Origin: Nostoc sp. CMAA1605
GTDB lineage: Bacteria; Cyanobacteriota; Cyanobacteriia; Cyanobacteriales; Nostocaceae
Direction of reading: 5' to 3'
Assembly: GCF_021596505.1 (NCBI RefSeq)
Contig: NZ_PJIZ01000035.1
Span: 1-48,408 of the forward strand
Length of the DNA stretch: 48,408 nucleotides
Shown: piece after piece, positions 18,214 to 27,772 of the stretch
Position numbering within the stretch: position 1 is the stretch's first letter
Layout of the letters: the number at the start of each line of letters is the position of its first letter
Program-made: the position numbers and the translations under genes
The notes under the pieces: generated by a model
Databases searched by the model: none
Seen by the model: the letters and a program-made list of their open reading frames with translations, nothing else
Told to the model about the DNA's origin: nothing

Positions 18214-20361
18214 ATGACGGCATTTTTATTAGAAGTTGGTACAGAAGAACTACCTGCAAGCTTTCTGAGTGGTGCTGTGGCACAATGGCGATCGCGTATT
18301 CCTGAAAGTTTAGCAGCCCATAGCCTCAATAGTGAATCGGTCACAGTTTACGGTACTCCCCGGCGGTTGGCGGTACTGATTACGGGTTTACCATCCCAGC
18401 AACCAGATAGAGAAGAGGAAATCAAAGGCCCACCCGCCCAAGCTGCTTTTAAAGATGGTCAACCCACACCAGCCGCCATAGGTTTTGCGAAAAAGCAAGG
18501 TGTGGCGATAGAAGCGTTAGAAGTGCGTCCCACAGATAAAGGGGATTTTGTCTTTGTCCAAAAAAGTATTCCCGGCCGTCCTGTGGCGGATATCTTGACA
18601 GAACTGGTTCCCCAGTGGATTTACAACTTAGAAGGTAAACGCTTGATGCGCTGGGGGGATGGGGATGTGAGATTTTCTCGTCCCATTCGCTGGTTAGTGA
18701 GTTTGTTAGATGAGGCGATTCTGCCCATTGAATTAGAAAATGGTTCAATTAAAATTAACAGCGATCGCATTTCCTATGGTCATCGTGTTTTACATCCTGA
18801 ACCTGTCACCATCCACAACGCCGCAGACTACGTGAAAACGCTGCGTGATGGTTACGTAGTTGTAGATCCCGAAGAACGCACCCAATTAATCCAATCACAA
18901 GTACAAGCGGCGGTACAGAAATTAAACGGGAGTACGGAAATGTACCCCGATTTACTGGCAGAAGTGACGAACCTAGTAGAATGGCCTTCCCCAGTGGTGG
19001 GTAAATTTGAAACAGAATTTTTAGCCTTACCTACGGAAGTCATCACTACAGTCATGGTGAGTCACCAGCGTTATTTCCCCGTATTTAAAGCAGGTAGTAC
19101 AACAGAACTGCAAGCATATTTTATTACCGTGGGTAATGGCGACCCTCACAAAGCCGAGATTATTGCTGTGGGTAATGAACGCGTAATTAGAGCCAGGTTA
19201 GCAGATGGACAGTTTTTCTACAAATCTGATTTATCAAAAGCTTTAGAAAATTATTTACCCCAACTAGAAACCGTCACCTTCCAAGAGGATTTAGGTTCAT
19301 TACGCACTAAAGTAGACCGCATAGTTAATATTGCTGGGCAAATTTCTACCCAACTGCAATTAAACGCCGACAGTCGCCAACATATTGAACAGGGCGCATT
19401 ATTATGTAAAGCCGACCTAGTAACGCAAATGGTCTTTGAATTCCCAGAGTTACAGGGAATTATGGGACAAAAATACGCGATCGCTAGCGGTGAATCAACC
19501 GCAGTGGCTACAGCGATTTTTGAACATTATTTACCACGGGGGGCAGATGACATCCTACCCCAAACCCTCACAGGTCAGGTAGTCGGTATCGCAGACCGAC
19601 TCGATACTTTAGTGAGTATCTTTGGTTTAGGATTAATTCCCAGTGGTTCTTCTGACCCCTTTGCTTTGCGTCGCGCTGCTAACGCTGTAGTTAACATTAC
19701 TTGGGCGGCGAATTTACAAATCAATTTAGCCACCCTCTTAGAACAAGTCGCTGCTAACTTCTGCCAGCAATACAATAAGGACTTAGGGAAATTAAACTCA
19801 GCCTTACAGGAATTCTTTTTACAACGGATTCGCACCCTACTGCAAGAAGAAAAACAAATTGACTACGATTTAGTAAATGCCGTCTTGGGAGAAGATGACC
19901 CAGAGTATACAGATAGGGCATTACAGGATTTATTAGATGTGCGCGATCGCGCCTTATACCTGCAACAAATCCGTCGCGATGGTACACTCGATAAAATCTA
20001 CGAAACCGTCAACCGTTCCACCAGACTAGCAGCCCAAGGTGATTTAGATACCAAACAGCTAGACCCCACAAATTTAGTCCGTCCAGAACTATTCCAAAAG
20101 TCTTCTGAGTCAGCCTTTTATGAAGCCTTAGTTAAATTAGTCCCGCAAACCCAAGCCGCACAGCAATCACGTAACTATCAACTGTTAGTAGAAGGGTTAA
20201 TAAATATTGCCCCAACAGTGAGTAATTTCTTTGATGGCGCGGATAGCGTGTTAGTAATTGACCCTGATCCAGAAATTAAGCGCAATCGCTTGAATTTGCT
20301 GGGATTACTGCGAAATCACGCCCGTGTGTTAGCTGACTTTGGGGCAATTGTAAAAAGTTAG
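18214..20361 (+). CDS. glyS: Glycyl-tRNA synthetase beta subunit
   Basis: The 715-residue beta subunit works with GlyQ to charge tRNA-Gly in the alpha2beta2 enzyme. The N-terminal [15 protein letters not shown], the [10 protein letters not shown] segment and the C-terminal YELL-like [21 protein letters not shown] anticodon region ([10 protein letters not shown]) are diagnostic. Length is normal. The stop TAG at 20359-20361 is followed immediately by GGGTTTAAGGG repeats. glyQ is not in the window. Confidence 0.96.
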   Translation: MTAFLLEVGTEELPASFLSGAVAQWRSRIPESLAAHSLNSESVTVYGTPRRLAVLITGLPSQQPDREEEIKGPPAQAAFKDGQPTPAAIGFAKKQGVAIEALEVRPTDKGDFVFVQKSIPGRPVADILTELVPQWIYNLEGKRLMRWGDGDVRFSRPIRWLVSLLDEAILPIELENGSIKINSDRISYGHRVLHPEPVTIHNAADYVKTLRDGYVVVDPEERTQLIQSQVQAAVQKLNGSTEMYPDLLAEVTNLVEWPSPVVGKFETEFLALPTEVITTVMVSHQRYFPVFKAGSTTELQAYFITVGNGDPHKAEIIAVGNERVIRARLADGQFFYKSDLSKALENYLPQLETVTFQEDLGSLRTKVDRIVNIAGQISTQLQLNADSRQHIEQGALLCKADLVTQMVFEFPELQGIMGQKYAIASGESTAVATAIFEHYLPRGADDILPQTLTGQVVGIADRLDTLVSIFGLGLIPSGSSDPFALRRAANAVVNITWAANLQINLATLLEQVAANFCQQYNKDLGKLNSALQEFFLQRIRTLLQEEKQIDYDLVNAVLGEDDPEYTDRALQDLLDVRDRALYLQQIRRDGTLDKIYETVNRSTRLAAQGDLDTKQLDPTNLVRPELFQKSSESAFYEALVKLVPQTQAAQQSRNYQLLVEGLINIAPTVSNFFDGADSVLVIDPDPEIKRNRLNLLGLLRNHARVLADFGAIVKS

Positions 20362-20515
20362 GGGTTTAAGGGTTTAAGGGTGTAGGGGTTTAGGGGGTTG
20401 GGTTCTTTTTCAATCCTCGCCCAACACGTTTGCCCCAAGAAGCAGGGCTTTTAACTCAAGGGTTGGGTTGGCTGCTTTTTCTTCCCCCTACACCCCTACA
20501 CCCAAACCAATGGGG
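20359..20515. repeat. GGGTTTA heptamers and flanking imperfect hairpin sequence
   Basis: GGGTTTAAGGGTTTAAGGGTGTAGGGG starts at the glyS stop. A single-copy stretch with AAGCAG ... CTGCTTTTT (a weak terminator candidate, about 20439-20487) follows, then ACCCCTACACCC units in the opposite sense to 20505. Confidence 0.6.
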
Positions 20516-20581
20516 CTTGGTAAATTCGCGTAAATATCACAAATGACGTTTAATGTGAACATCATACACTTATCCCAGTTT

Positions 20582-21028
20582 CTAGCTGTTGATGCTACTG
20601 GGATGAACAATAGTAATTCCCTCAACTTCTACAAAGTCTTTTGGGTTTAAAGTCAGAATATGGCTGATGTTGTGAGCCAGCACTACGGCTTGTATGCGTA
20701 AATCGTGGGTACGTTTCCCAGAAACCTTATAAGTTGTAGCGAGCCTAAACCAAAAGCGAAATACATCCGGTGTTTCTTCTAGCCACTCAAACTGATTTAT
20801 GAGCATTTGCACCGTTCCTTCGGTTTCCTCTGGTGTCCATCCAAATCCATTTACAGCTACAGGACGGGTGGCGACAACCCAAAATTCAATTAAAACTTGA
20901 GATGTAATAAAACATTGATGGTTATTAGATATTAGATACCTGATTGTGCGATCGACAAGATTATAATCGGGTGAAGCTATATCCCTGGAGCGTAACAGGA
21001 TATTGGTATCTAATAGATAATGGGTCAT
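20582..21028 (-). CDS. PIN-domain toxin (VapC-type ribonuclease)
   Basis: The 148-residue protein has the PIN-domain acidic residues: Asp7 (YLLDTNILL), Glu48 (QVLIEFW) and Asp109 (RTHDLRIQAVVLAHN), plus a C-terminal ILTLNPKDF. PIN toxins cleave RNA, often initiator tRNA or rRNA. Its ATG overlaps the antitoxin stop by 4 bp, the usual toxin-antitoxin arrangement. All catalytic positions appear intact. Confidence 0.88.
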   Translation of the reverse strand: MTHYLLDTNILLRSRDIASPDYNLVDRTIRYLISNNHQCFITSQVLIEFWVVATRPVAVNGFGWTPEETEGTVQMLINQFEWLEETPDVFRFWFRLATTYKVSGKRTHDLRIQAVVLAHNISHILTLNPKDFVEVEGITIVHPSSINS

Positions 21029-21264
21029 ACTTCATCATCGTAGATGTTTTCTCGACGCAGAGCTTCATCATCCAGGTTGGCATAGCTTTTTGGTGCTGTA
21101 TCTATCCACTTTTGCCAAAGTAATAATCTCTCGGATGAGGTTTGAGGTTTACTAGGTGGTAACGTTGAATGCTTGTTACTAAGCTTTTCTTGAAAGAGTT
21201 TTTGCTCTTCGGGGGAGAGGTTTAGTACCACTTCTACTAAAGAATTAACAAGTTGTACATTCAT
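21025..21264 (-). CDS. Antitoxin partner of the PIN toxin
   Basis: This 79-residue acidic protein starts MNVQLVNSLVEVVLNLSPEE and ends ALRRENIYDDEV. The LSPEEQKLFQEKL helix and an acidic, probably flexible C-terminus fit the small antitoxins found upstream of cyanobacterial PIN genes. It would neutralise the toxin through its C-terminus and bind the promoter through its N-terminus. The role is inferred mostly from its position. Confidence 0.75.
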   Translation of the reverse strand: MNVQLVNSLVEVVLNLSPEEQKLFQEKLSNKHSTLPPSKPQTSSERLLLWQKWIDTAPKSYANLDDEALRRENIYDDEV

Positions 21265-21461
21265 CTAGACCTCCAGGATACTCCGACTATTTCTTAATAT
21301 AGGACTCTTATGTGGTGGGAGCAAGAGATACAAATTTGCGTTGAAGACGGCGATTATTAGCCCACAGAAGTTGTTGACGAAGCACAACGTTACCAAACAT
21401 TCTGAAAAATAGTATGCTTTATTTATACTAAAGCCCATATAAAAGCTTATTATTTTTAATA

Positions 21462-22382
21462 ATGAAAAAAATTTTAATTTTGGCAGCAAATCCTAGAGGC
21501 ACAACACCTTTGCGTTTGGATGAGGAAGTGCGTGAGATTGATGCTGCATTGAAACAAGCCAAACATCGTGAGCAGTTTGTCTTAGAACAGAAGTGGGCAG
21601 TTCGTGTCAGAGATATCCAACGGGCAATGCTAGATATCAATCCACAAATTGTTCATTTTTCTGGGCATGGCACAGGGGATGAAGGTTTGGTATTTGAAGA
21701 TGAGGCTGGACAGGTGAAGTTAGTCAATGGAGAAGCCCTAGCAGGACTGTTTGAACTGTTTGCAGATCAAGTTGAGTGTGTCGTTCTTAATGGCTGTTAT
21801 TCAGAGATACAAGCAGAGGCAATCACTGAACATATTAGCTATGTAATTGGCATGAAAAAAGCGATTGGAGATAAAGTGGCAATTAAATTTGCTGAGGGTT
21901 TTTATTATGCTTTAGGATCTGGAGGGACTGTTGAATTTGCTTATAAGTCTGGTTGTGCTGAAATTCGGTTGTCAGGTTTTTCAGAGCAACTAACTCCTAC
22001 TCTAAAGAAGAAACGTTTTGATGAGTCTAAAGACCAACCTGTAGTCCTAAATAAACCTGCTTCAGAGTTAGATCAGGAATTAAACGACTCTGACATAGAA
22101 ATACTCACAGACCTCTTAATACGTAGTGGACGTGCAGAATATTCAGCACGAAAAGCTCTTTGTCTAAAAATTGGAATTGAACCAAGTCAGCTTGGATTTT
22201 TAAGGCAATCTACCGATGCTGACTTTGCCTTAGAGCTAGTTACCTATTTGCATAGTATAGGTAACAAACAAGCAATTTGTAAAATCTGCTCTGTACTTGA
22301 ACTTGTGTTTAAACAAGGTAAGTATTCAACTAATTTGGCAAATATTAAATCAAAAATAAATTGTAATAATACAAGAAATTAA
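21462..22382 (+). CDS. CHAT-domain (caspase-like) peptidase with C-terminal effector-associated adaptor domain
   Basis: Residues 1-170 form a short CHAT-like peptidase: ILILAANPRGTTPLRLDEEV, then IVHFSGHGTGDEG with the likely catalytic His69, and VVLNGCYSEIQA with Cys112. Residues 207-301 form a helical domain (SDIEILTDLLIRSGRAEYSA onward) that recurs at the N-terminus of the next gene's product, as in effector-associated adaptor domains of bacterial conflict systems. The two genes are 4 bp apart and surely co-transcribed. The protein is soluble with no signal. It would be a latent protease recruited or activated through adaptor-adaptor contact. Confidence 0.85.
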   Translation: MKKILILAANPRGTTPLRLDEEVREIDAALKQAKHREQFVLEQKWAVRVRDIQRAMLDINPQIVHFSGHGTGDEGLVFEDEAGQVKLVNGEALAGLFELFADQVECVVLNGCYSEIQAEAITEHISYVIGMKKAIGDKVAIKFAEGFYYALGSGGTVEFAYKSGCAEIRLSGFSEQLTPTLKKKRFDESKDQPVVLNKPASELDQELNDSDIEILTDLLIRSGRAEYSARKALCLKIGIEPSQLGFLRQSTDADFALELVTYLHSIGNKQAICKICSVLELVFKQGKYSTNLANIKSKINCNNTRN

Positions 22383-22386
22383 AAGT

Positions 22387-23592
22387 ATGTCCCAACAAAA
22401 CTTTTTAGATGAATCTGATATAGATACATTAATAAATCTTTTGCTCCTTAGCCAGCAATCAAGAACACGAGAAGCACTATGTTTGAGCATTGGAATCAAC
22501 CCCAAGCAGCTTTCGTTTTTAAGACATACTTCGGATTCTGACTTTTTTCTACTCCTCATTAGGTATTTAAATGACATAGGCGATAAAGAAGCTCTTTGCA
22601 AGCTTTGTTGTAAAGAACTAGAACCTATTTTTAATAAAGGGACGTATAGTCTTTTTTTAAATGGAATTGCCGTAAAACTTAACTGTAACCAGCAGTTTAG
22701 AAAGAATCATCCAAATAATAAACAACGAAATTCTCCATTGTCTAGCTCTGTTTCTAGTGTCACCGCTAATCCCTTTAATCAACTTGCTAAATTAGTTACA
22801 GGTGGTATTATTTTTTTAATAATTGGGTTAGGAGGGTTTAAGCTATACTCTACACTAACAACCTCTAAGCCTTCACCAGAGAAACCTACAGTCATTACAC
22901 TTAGCCCTAACATAACATTACCAAGTCCTAAGTTTTCACTAGAGAACTCTACTGTTAGTTCATCCAACCCTAGCCCCACACAACCAAGTCCTAAGCCTTC
23001 ACCAGAGAACTCTATCTCCACTCCATCCATATCCAGTACACCAGAAATATCTGACCGATTTATAGTTCGTCAGGATGGACGAGTCTATACAAAAGAAGTT
23101 AGCGGTAACTGGCGACAAATTGGTGGTTTCTTCCCTCCCGGTTCGCCTGTAAGTGCTGTAGCCCGTAAACCAGGAATAATTGACTTATTTGTGGTTGGTA
23201 ATAATAAGAAAGTTTATACAAGTTATTCTATAGACGGAGGTAGCAATTGGTCTGGCATCAACGATGACTGGCAACAAATTGGTGGTGAATTCCCTCCCGG
23301 TGCGCCTGTAAGTGCTGTAGCCCGTAAACCAGAAATAATTGACTTATTTGTGGTTGGTTACGATGGGCGAGTCTATACCAGTTGGTGGACAGAAAAAGTT
23401 AATAAGTGGTCTGGCATTGATCACTGGCTACCAATTGCTGGTGAATTCCCTCCGGGTACTCCTGTAAGTGCTGTAGCCCGTAACCCAGGAAGACTTGATT
23501 TATTTGTGAATGATGAGGATGGGCGAGTCTACACAAGTTATTTCGTAGAAGGAGTTAGCCAGCAGTGGTCTAACTGGCAGGTAGTTCCTTAA
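22387..23592 (+). CDS. Membrane receptor-like protein: adaptor domain, TM helix, PLL/DUF346-type propeller
   Basis: Residues 7-100 repeat the adaptor domain of the preceding CHAT protein (SDIDTLINLLL; ALCLSIGINPKQLSFLR; GDKEALCKLC). A transmembrane segment follows at about 137-154 (LVTGGIIFLIIGLGGFKL). Then comes a Ser/Pro-rich linker (160-222) with KPSPE and PSPK units. The C-terminal part (223-401) has about three and a half repeats of about 50 residues, with IGGEFPPGAPVSAVARKP, DLFVVG and DGRVYTSWW, the PLL/DUF346 lectin-like pattern. Usual propellers need more blades, so oligomerisation is possible. The predicted topology is adaptor inside, propeller outside. Confidence 0.82.
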   Translation: MSQQNFLDESDIDTLINLLLLSQQSRTREALCLSIGINPKQLSFLRHTSDSDFFLLLIRYLNDIGDKEALCKLCCKELEPIFNKGTYSLFLNGIAVKLNCNQQFRKNHPNNKQRNSPLSSSVSSVTANPFNQLAKLVTGGIIFLIIGLGGFKLYSTLTTSKPSPEKPTVITLSPNITLPSPKFSLENSTVSSSNPSPTQPSPKPSPENSISTPSISSTPEISDRFIVRQDGRVYTKEVSGNWRQIGGFFPPGSPVSAVARKPGIIDLFVVGNNKKVYTSYSIDGGSNWSGINDDWQQIGGEFPPGAPVSAVARKPEIIDLFVVGYDGRVYTSWWTEKVNKWSGIDHWLPIAGEFPPGTPVSAVARNPGRLDLFVNDEDGRVYTSYFVEGVSQQWSNWQVVP

Positions 23593-23810
23593 AACTGAAA
23601 CAGGTATTGTTATCAACCAGTTTTTGAAATAAATAGCAACTACCAGTAAATATCGCCCGGAATGACGGAACATAAATTGTGTATGAATTTTGATCTCTTA
23701 AAAAGCCACAGAGTCAACAGCCTACCCCCATACCCCTAAATTTGAAAAATCCGTATTATAAAGCAATAAAATATGGTGTTAATTTTTGCCAATTAGCGAT
23801 AACATAATGA

Positions 23811-25214
23811 GTGCTTAACCAGGGAACTCTGCCACAGTCTATGTCCAAAGCCCATGTCATTGGATTAGGAAAGTCCGGTATTGCTGCGGCGAGATTGTTG
23901 AAACGGGAAGGTTGGGAGGTGATGCTGAGTGACCGCAATACCTCCGAAACCCTCCTCAGTCAACAACAAGAACTCGCCAAGGAACAAATCACAGTTAAAC
24001 TAGGGTATTCATTAGAATTAGATGGTGCTGATTTACCCAATTTAATTGTCGTTAGTCCGGGTGTGCCTTGGGACATACCAGTGTTAGTCAAGGCGCGAGA
24101 ATTGGGCATAGAAACAATTGGCGAAATGGAATTGGCTTGGCGCAATTTATACAAGCTGCCTTGGGTGGGAATCACAGGCACTAACGGTAAAACTACCACC
24201 ACAGCCCTGATTGCAGCCATCTTTCAAGCGGCAGGATTTGATGCGCCAGCTTGCGGTAACATTGGCTACGCGGCTTGTGAAGTAGCGTTAGCCAAGAAAT
24301 TACCCGATTGGATAATTGGGGAAATGAGCAGCTATCAAATCGAATCTTCTGCATCCCTAGCTCCTCACATTAGCGTCTGGACGACTTTTACCCCAGATCA
24401 CCTAGCCCGTCACAAAACTCTAGAAAATTATTACAACATCAAAGCCAAGCTGTTACGTCAGTCGCAATTACAAGTTGTGAACGGTGATGATGCTTATTTA
24501 AGTAAAGTAGGTATCAGTGATTGGCCGGATGCTTACTGGACAAGTGTCAAGGGTAAAGACTTTCTGATTGGGAAAAAAGGTTTTTATATTGAGGATGGTT
24601 GGGTAGTAGAACAGTTACAAGCCGACTCTCAACCGGAAAGAATTATTATAGCCTCTGCTTTGCGGATGGTGGGAGCGCATAACCTACAAAACTTACTCAT
24701 GTCTGTAGGTGTAGCGAGATTAGCAGGCATCGCACCCACAGCCATCGACAAAGCCGTGCGAGAATTCCCTGGAGTTCCCCACCGTTTAGAGCATATCTGC
24801 ACTTGGGAAGGCATTGATTTTATTAACGACAGCAAAGCCACCAATTACGATGCAGCAGACGTAGGACTAGCATCTGTGAGTAGTCCAGTGGTGTTAATTG
24901 CTGGGGGTGAAGCTAAACCAGGAGACGATACAGCGTGGTTAGCTAGTATACAAGCCAAAGCGGCGGCTGTCTTACTGATTGGCGCGGCGGCACCAGCCTT
25001 TGCCCAACGGCTGCAAGAAGTTGGTTATAACAATTATGAAATTGTGGAAACAATGGAAAATGCTGTACCCAGAGGTGCAGAGTTAGCCAAACAACACCAA
25101 GCAGCAGTAGTATTACTATCACCAGCCTGCGCCAGCTTTGATCAATTTCCCAATTTTGAAGTGAGGGGCGATCGCTTTCGGCAATTGTGTCGAGAATTTG
25201 TAGAAAAGGGATAG
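23811..25214 (+). CDS. murD: UDP-N-acetylmuramoyl-L-alanine--D-glutamate ligase
   Basis: MurD adds D-glutamate to UDP-MurNAc-L-Ala in peptidoglycan synthesis. The protein has the N-terminal [16 protein letters not shown], the ATP loop [19 protein letters not shown] (near 139-157), SSYQIE and HRLE(H), and the C-terminal [11 protein letters not shown] motif. The 467-residue frame opens with GTG at 23811; ATG at 23841 ([10 protein letters not shown]) gives a 457-residue protein closer to family N-termini and may be the true start. The stop TAG begins a GGGTGTAGGGG repeat. Confidence 0.95.
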   Translation: MLNQGTLPQSMSKAHVIGLGKSGIAAARLLKREGWEVMLSDRNTSETLLSQQQELAKEQITVKLGYSLELDGADLPNLIVVSPGVPWDIPVLVKARELGIETIGEMELAWRNLYKLPWVGITGTNGKTTTTALIAAIFQAAGFDAPACGNIGYAACEVALAKKLPDWIIGEMSSYQIESSASLAPHISVWTTFTPDHLARHKTLENYYNIKAKLLRQSQLQVVNGDDAYLSKVGISDWPDAYWTSVKGKDFLIGKKGFYIEDGWVVEQLQADSQPERIIIASALRMVGAHNLQNLLMSVGVARLAGIAPTAIDKAVREFPGVPHRLEHICTWEGIDFINDSKATNYDAADVGLASVSSPVVLIAGGEAKPGDDTAWLASIQAKAAAVLLIGAAAPAFAQRLQEVGYNNYEIVETMENAVPRGAELAKQHQAAVVLLSPACASFDQFPNFEVRGDRFRQLCREFVEKG

Positions 25215-25312
25215 GGGTGTAGGGGAGACAAGGTAGACAAGGTAGACAAGGTAGAAATGAAAAAATTTTTATTCCCAATGCCCAATGCCCAATTCCCCAT
25301 GCCCTATTTCCA
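25212..25312. repeat. GACAAGGTA and CCAATGC arrays between murD and a DUF3611 gene
   Basis: TAGGGGTGTAGGGGAGACAAGG is followed by three AGACAAGGT units and, after a short AT stretch, CCCAATGCCCAATGCCC up to the DUF3611 stop. The genes are convergent. Confidence 0.8.
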
Positions 25313-25313
25313 A

Positions 25314-25889
25314 TCACCTTAATTTTTGCAATAACCACATTGAAGCGACAGTCCCAATAAAGTGAGCAGCAATACCATTAATATTTGCTACCATCACGAA
25401 CACATCCAAAGCGCGGATAATTTTATTGGGGTCAACAATTGCTACCCCTGGCGGTTGGGAGATGGATTTGGCAACTAAAACTCCTAACGTTGCACCAGCA
25501 CCCACAAGAGCGAGTAACATCCCTATTAAACCTGCTAAAACTCCTATTTCAATAATTCTGATGGTATCTGCCTTAGTCGGATGTAAAGCTGGGTTGGGAT
25601 TGTCTAGTCGCTTGGCGATGCGAGTATAACGGAAATTCCAATACACACTAAACAATAAGGCCACAACTGCACAAATAGCCCAGAATATCCCAATCCCGAT
25701 GCCTGTATTTTGTTGAGTAGCAAATCTGCGTCCGGTAGAAGCAAATAGTAGCACTAATCCAGAAACCACAACTAGTGCTAGTTGCACCCAAAAAGTTATC
25801 CAGCCAGTAAGATTAATCGTCTTGGCAATTCCATGCAGTGAACTATGTACTAGCGATCGCGTTTCTGTTTCGGCTTGCATATTACTCAA
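25314..25889 (-). CDS. DUF3611 family membrane protein
   Basis: The 191-residue protein has four hydrophobic segments: about 30-50, 65-88, 110-140 and 160-185. The TGWITFWVQLALVVVSGLVLLFA segment and DKIR-like VDPNKIIRALDVFV region match DUF3611, a family of cyanobacteria and plastids. The function is unknown; a thylakoid or plasma membrane location is likely. Confidence 0.82.
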   Translation of the reverse strand: MSNMQAETETRSLVHSSLHGIAKTINLTGWITFWVQLALVVVSGLVLLFASTGRRFATQQNTGIGIGIFWAICAVVALLFSVYWNFRYTRIAKRLDNPNPALHPTKADTIRIIEIGVLAGLIGMLLALVGAGATLGVLVAKSISQPPGVAIVDPNKIIRALDVFVMVANINGIAAHFIGTVASMWLLQKLR

Positions 25890-26100
25890 TTACCTACTTC
25901 CCCAACACTAGGATATTTTTACCGTCTAGTCTTTACCCCCACCCACAGACATAGCCGATATCACTTCTACAGGCATAAAATTAGGCAAACAAAATATCTC
26001 AAACTTAGGATTGATGAGTAATTAGGCATTAAATTGACATGATCGGGGAAGAATAACAGATATTGAAAGCATAGTTGGCGATCGCTAGGAATAAAGGGCA

Positions 26101-26574
26101 ATGATTAAATCTTGGATGGTGATTGGGGGTATAGTTCTTGTAGTGGCTTTAGCCGCAAACTTGATTACACCGAGCGATCGTCAGTGGTTCAAACGCTTAC
26201 AAAGACCCCGATGGCTAACCTTTGAAGCTGCAATTCCCATAATCTGGACTGTTGTCTTTATCTGCGGTGCATGGTCAGCTTATATTATTTGGGAATGTAA
26301 CCCCAATGCCAATACAACTTGGGTACTCATGGGTTTATACCTGCTACTAGAAATTGTCACCATTGCCTATACACCAGTGATGTTCAAGCTTCGTAGCCTC
26401 CAAGTAGGTACACTCATCGGTGGTACAGGGTTCACTATTTGTATTATTTTGGCAATTACAGTTTTAACTGTTTCTGGTTGGGCAGCATTATTATTAGTCC
26501 CCTATTTACTTTGGAGTCCCATCGGGACATATACCACTTGGCAAATGATGCAGATTAACCCCCAAGATGCTTAG
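26101..26574 (+). CDS. tspO: TspO/MBR family tryptophan-rich sensory protein
   Basis: This 157-residue, five-helix membrane protein belongs to the TspO/peripheral benzodiazepine receptor family, which binds porphyrins and affects tetrapyrrole and stress responses. Family-typical segments are WFKRLQRPRWLTFEAAIPII near the first loop and IWTVVFICGAWSAYIIWE. Cyanobacterial TspO is linked to tetrapyrrole metabolism, fitting the chlorophyll and bilin demand here. The stop TAG leads straight into GTTGGGGATTGGGG repeats. Confidence 0.85.
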   Translation: MIKSWMVIGGIVLVVALAANLITPSDRQWFKRLQRPRWLTFEAAIPIIWTVVFICGAWSAYIIWECNPNANTTWVLMGLYLLLEIVTIAYTPVMFKLRSLQVGTLIGGTGFTICIILAITVLTVSGWAALLLVPYLLWSPIGTYTTWQMMQINPQDA

Positions 26575-26725
26575 GTTGGGGATTGGGGATTGGGGATTGG
26601 GGTAAAAATTCTCTGTATCACTCTTGTCTACCTTGTCCCCCTTGTCTACCCTGTCTACCTCGTCCCCTACACCCCCACACCCCCACACCCACACACCCCT
26701 ACACCCCTACACCCCTACACCCCTA
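26572..26725. repeat. GGGGATT units, CTACCTTGTCC units and CCCCTACA array
   Basis: Starting at the tspO stop are three GGGGATT units. CTTGTCTACCTTGTCCCCC and similar units (26622-26668) follow, then ACACCCCTACACCCC repeats up to the stop codon of the VanX-type gene on the other strand. Two convergent genes are separated only by repeats. Confidence 0.85.
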
Positions 26726-27427
26726 CTGAATCCTTCCATATATCGCCATAGATTGATGATTCAGCCAAGCCCACATTTGATCACCATAACAGAAATGCCA
26801 CCATTCCTTGGGGTTACGTTGAAAACCAGCTTTCAACATGACCTCACACAATAACTGACGATGGGCATGATAGTAATGAGCATGGGGATGATCCTGATGA
26901 GCATAGTAATCGGGATGCGATCGCACTGACATTTCATCGATGGGCGAACCCATATCAATCACTTGTCCAGTTTCATCCACCAATGTAATATCTACTGCCC
27001 CACCTGTACTATGAGGAGGCGGCGTTTTTTCATCCATACTGGGGACAGCCCAAATTTCATACACCGCTTCCCAAATCTCTTGACGCTGCTGGGGTGTTAA
27101 CTCGACTTCAGTTAAGCCTCTTTCCTGTAGGGCAGTAGCAAAACTGTAATCTACCATAAACTGTTGTACAGCTACCGGACGATAACCATCAAATATCTGA
27201 ATGCGCCAGTGAGGACGCAGTAATTGCAGGTAACTCTGAGCTTGAATTAAATTTTCCACCACACTCTGACGGAGATAATAAGGAGAATAATCCCCATAAC
27301 TCGCACCCAATTTTTCATAAGGATGGGGAGATTCCACCGCAAACATTTCTACAGGAATCTCCGCTAGCCGTTCACCACATTCCCTAATAGGTATTTGATG
27401 ATACGGCCTAATTTGATAAGTTTGCAT
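26723..27427 (-). CDS. D-alanyl-D-alanine dipeptidase (VanX/DdpX-type, M15D)
   Basis: This 234-residue zinc peptidase has the M15 metal ligands His139 and Asp146 (in PHSTGGAVDITL) and His211 in EWWH, with the catalytic Glu208. Arg83 in FDGYRP matches the VanX substrate arginine. It would hydrolyse D-Ala-D-Ala for cell wall recycling; cyanobacterial homologues are housekeeping rather than vancomycin resistance genes. There is no signal peptide. Its stop codon is followed by a GGGTGTA array. Confidence 0.9.
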   Translation of the reverse strand: MQTYQIRPYHQIPIRECGERLAEIPVEMFAVESPHPYEKLGASYGDYSPYYLRQSVVENLIQAQSYLQLLRPHWRIQIFDGYRPVAVQQFMVDYSFATALQERGLTEVELTPQQRQEIWEAVYEIWAVPSMDEKTPPPHSTGGAVDITLVDETGQVIDMGSPIDEMSVRSHPDYYAHQDHPHAHYYHAHRQLLCEVMLKAGFQRNPKEWWHFCYGDQMWAWLNHQSMAIYGRIQ

Positions 27428-27772
27428 TCACTCTACTCACAACCACAAATTTCACACATCAGCTAATTGTGGAAAAAACGTAGTTAACAGTCAACACTTA
27501 ACGCAATGTGTTTCTTAGGAGTATCTTTTTTATCATAAATCGCCACATTCTTTACACTGTCTCGTTTTCAGCCTTGCTTGTCGCCCCATCAGGTATTATC
27601 AACAAGGTCTAAGAGCTATAAGGCTTATATGCCCCCTGGTTGGTGAGCGCAGTCGAACCATTGCCCCCTACCTAATCAGAACTACAAATATTTACCCTGT
27701 TCTAGCTTGAAAAAGGGGTGTAAGGGAAAGACTTTTTCATGTTTTCTTGTGTACGCAGTTCATGATGGCTAC
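27428..27772. other. Intergenic region between lipoxygenase and dipeptidase genes
   Basis: This 345-bp region upstream of the dipeptidase gene contains no ORF with family resemblance and no clear array; a single AGTTAACAGTCAACACTTAAC repeat remnant lies near 27483. It must contain the dipeptidase promoter and the lipoxygenase 3' end. Confidence 0.4.

Noticed and set aside
21308..21400. 30-codon minus ORF (MFGNVVLRQQLLWANNRRLQ)
   Set aside because: It looks protein-like but has no ribosome-binding site and no family I know; it could be a gene remnant, but the evidence is too thin to list it.
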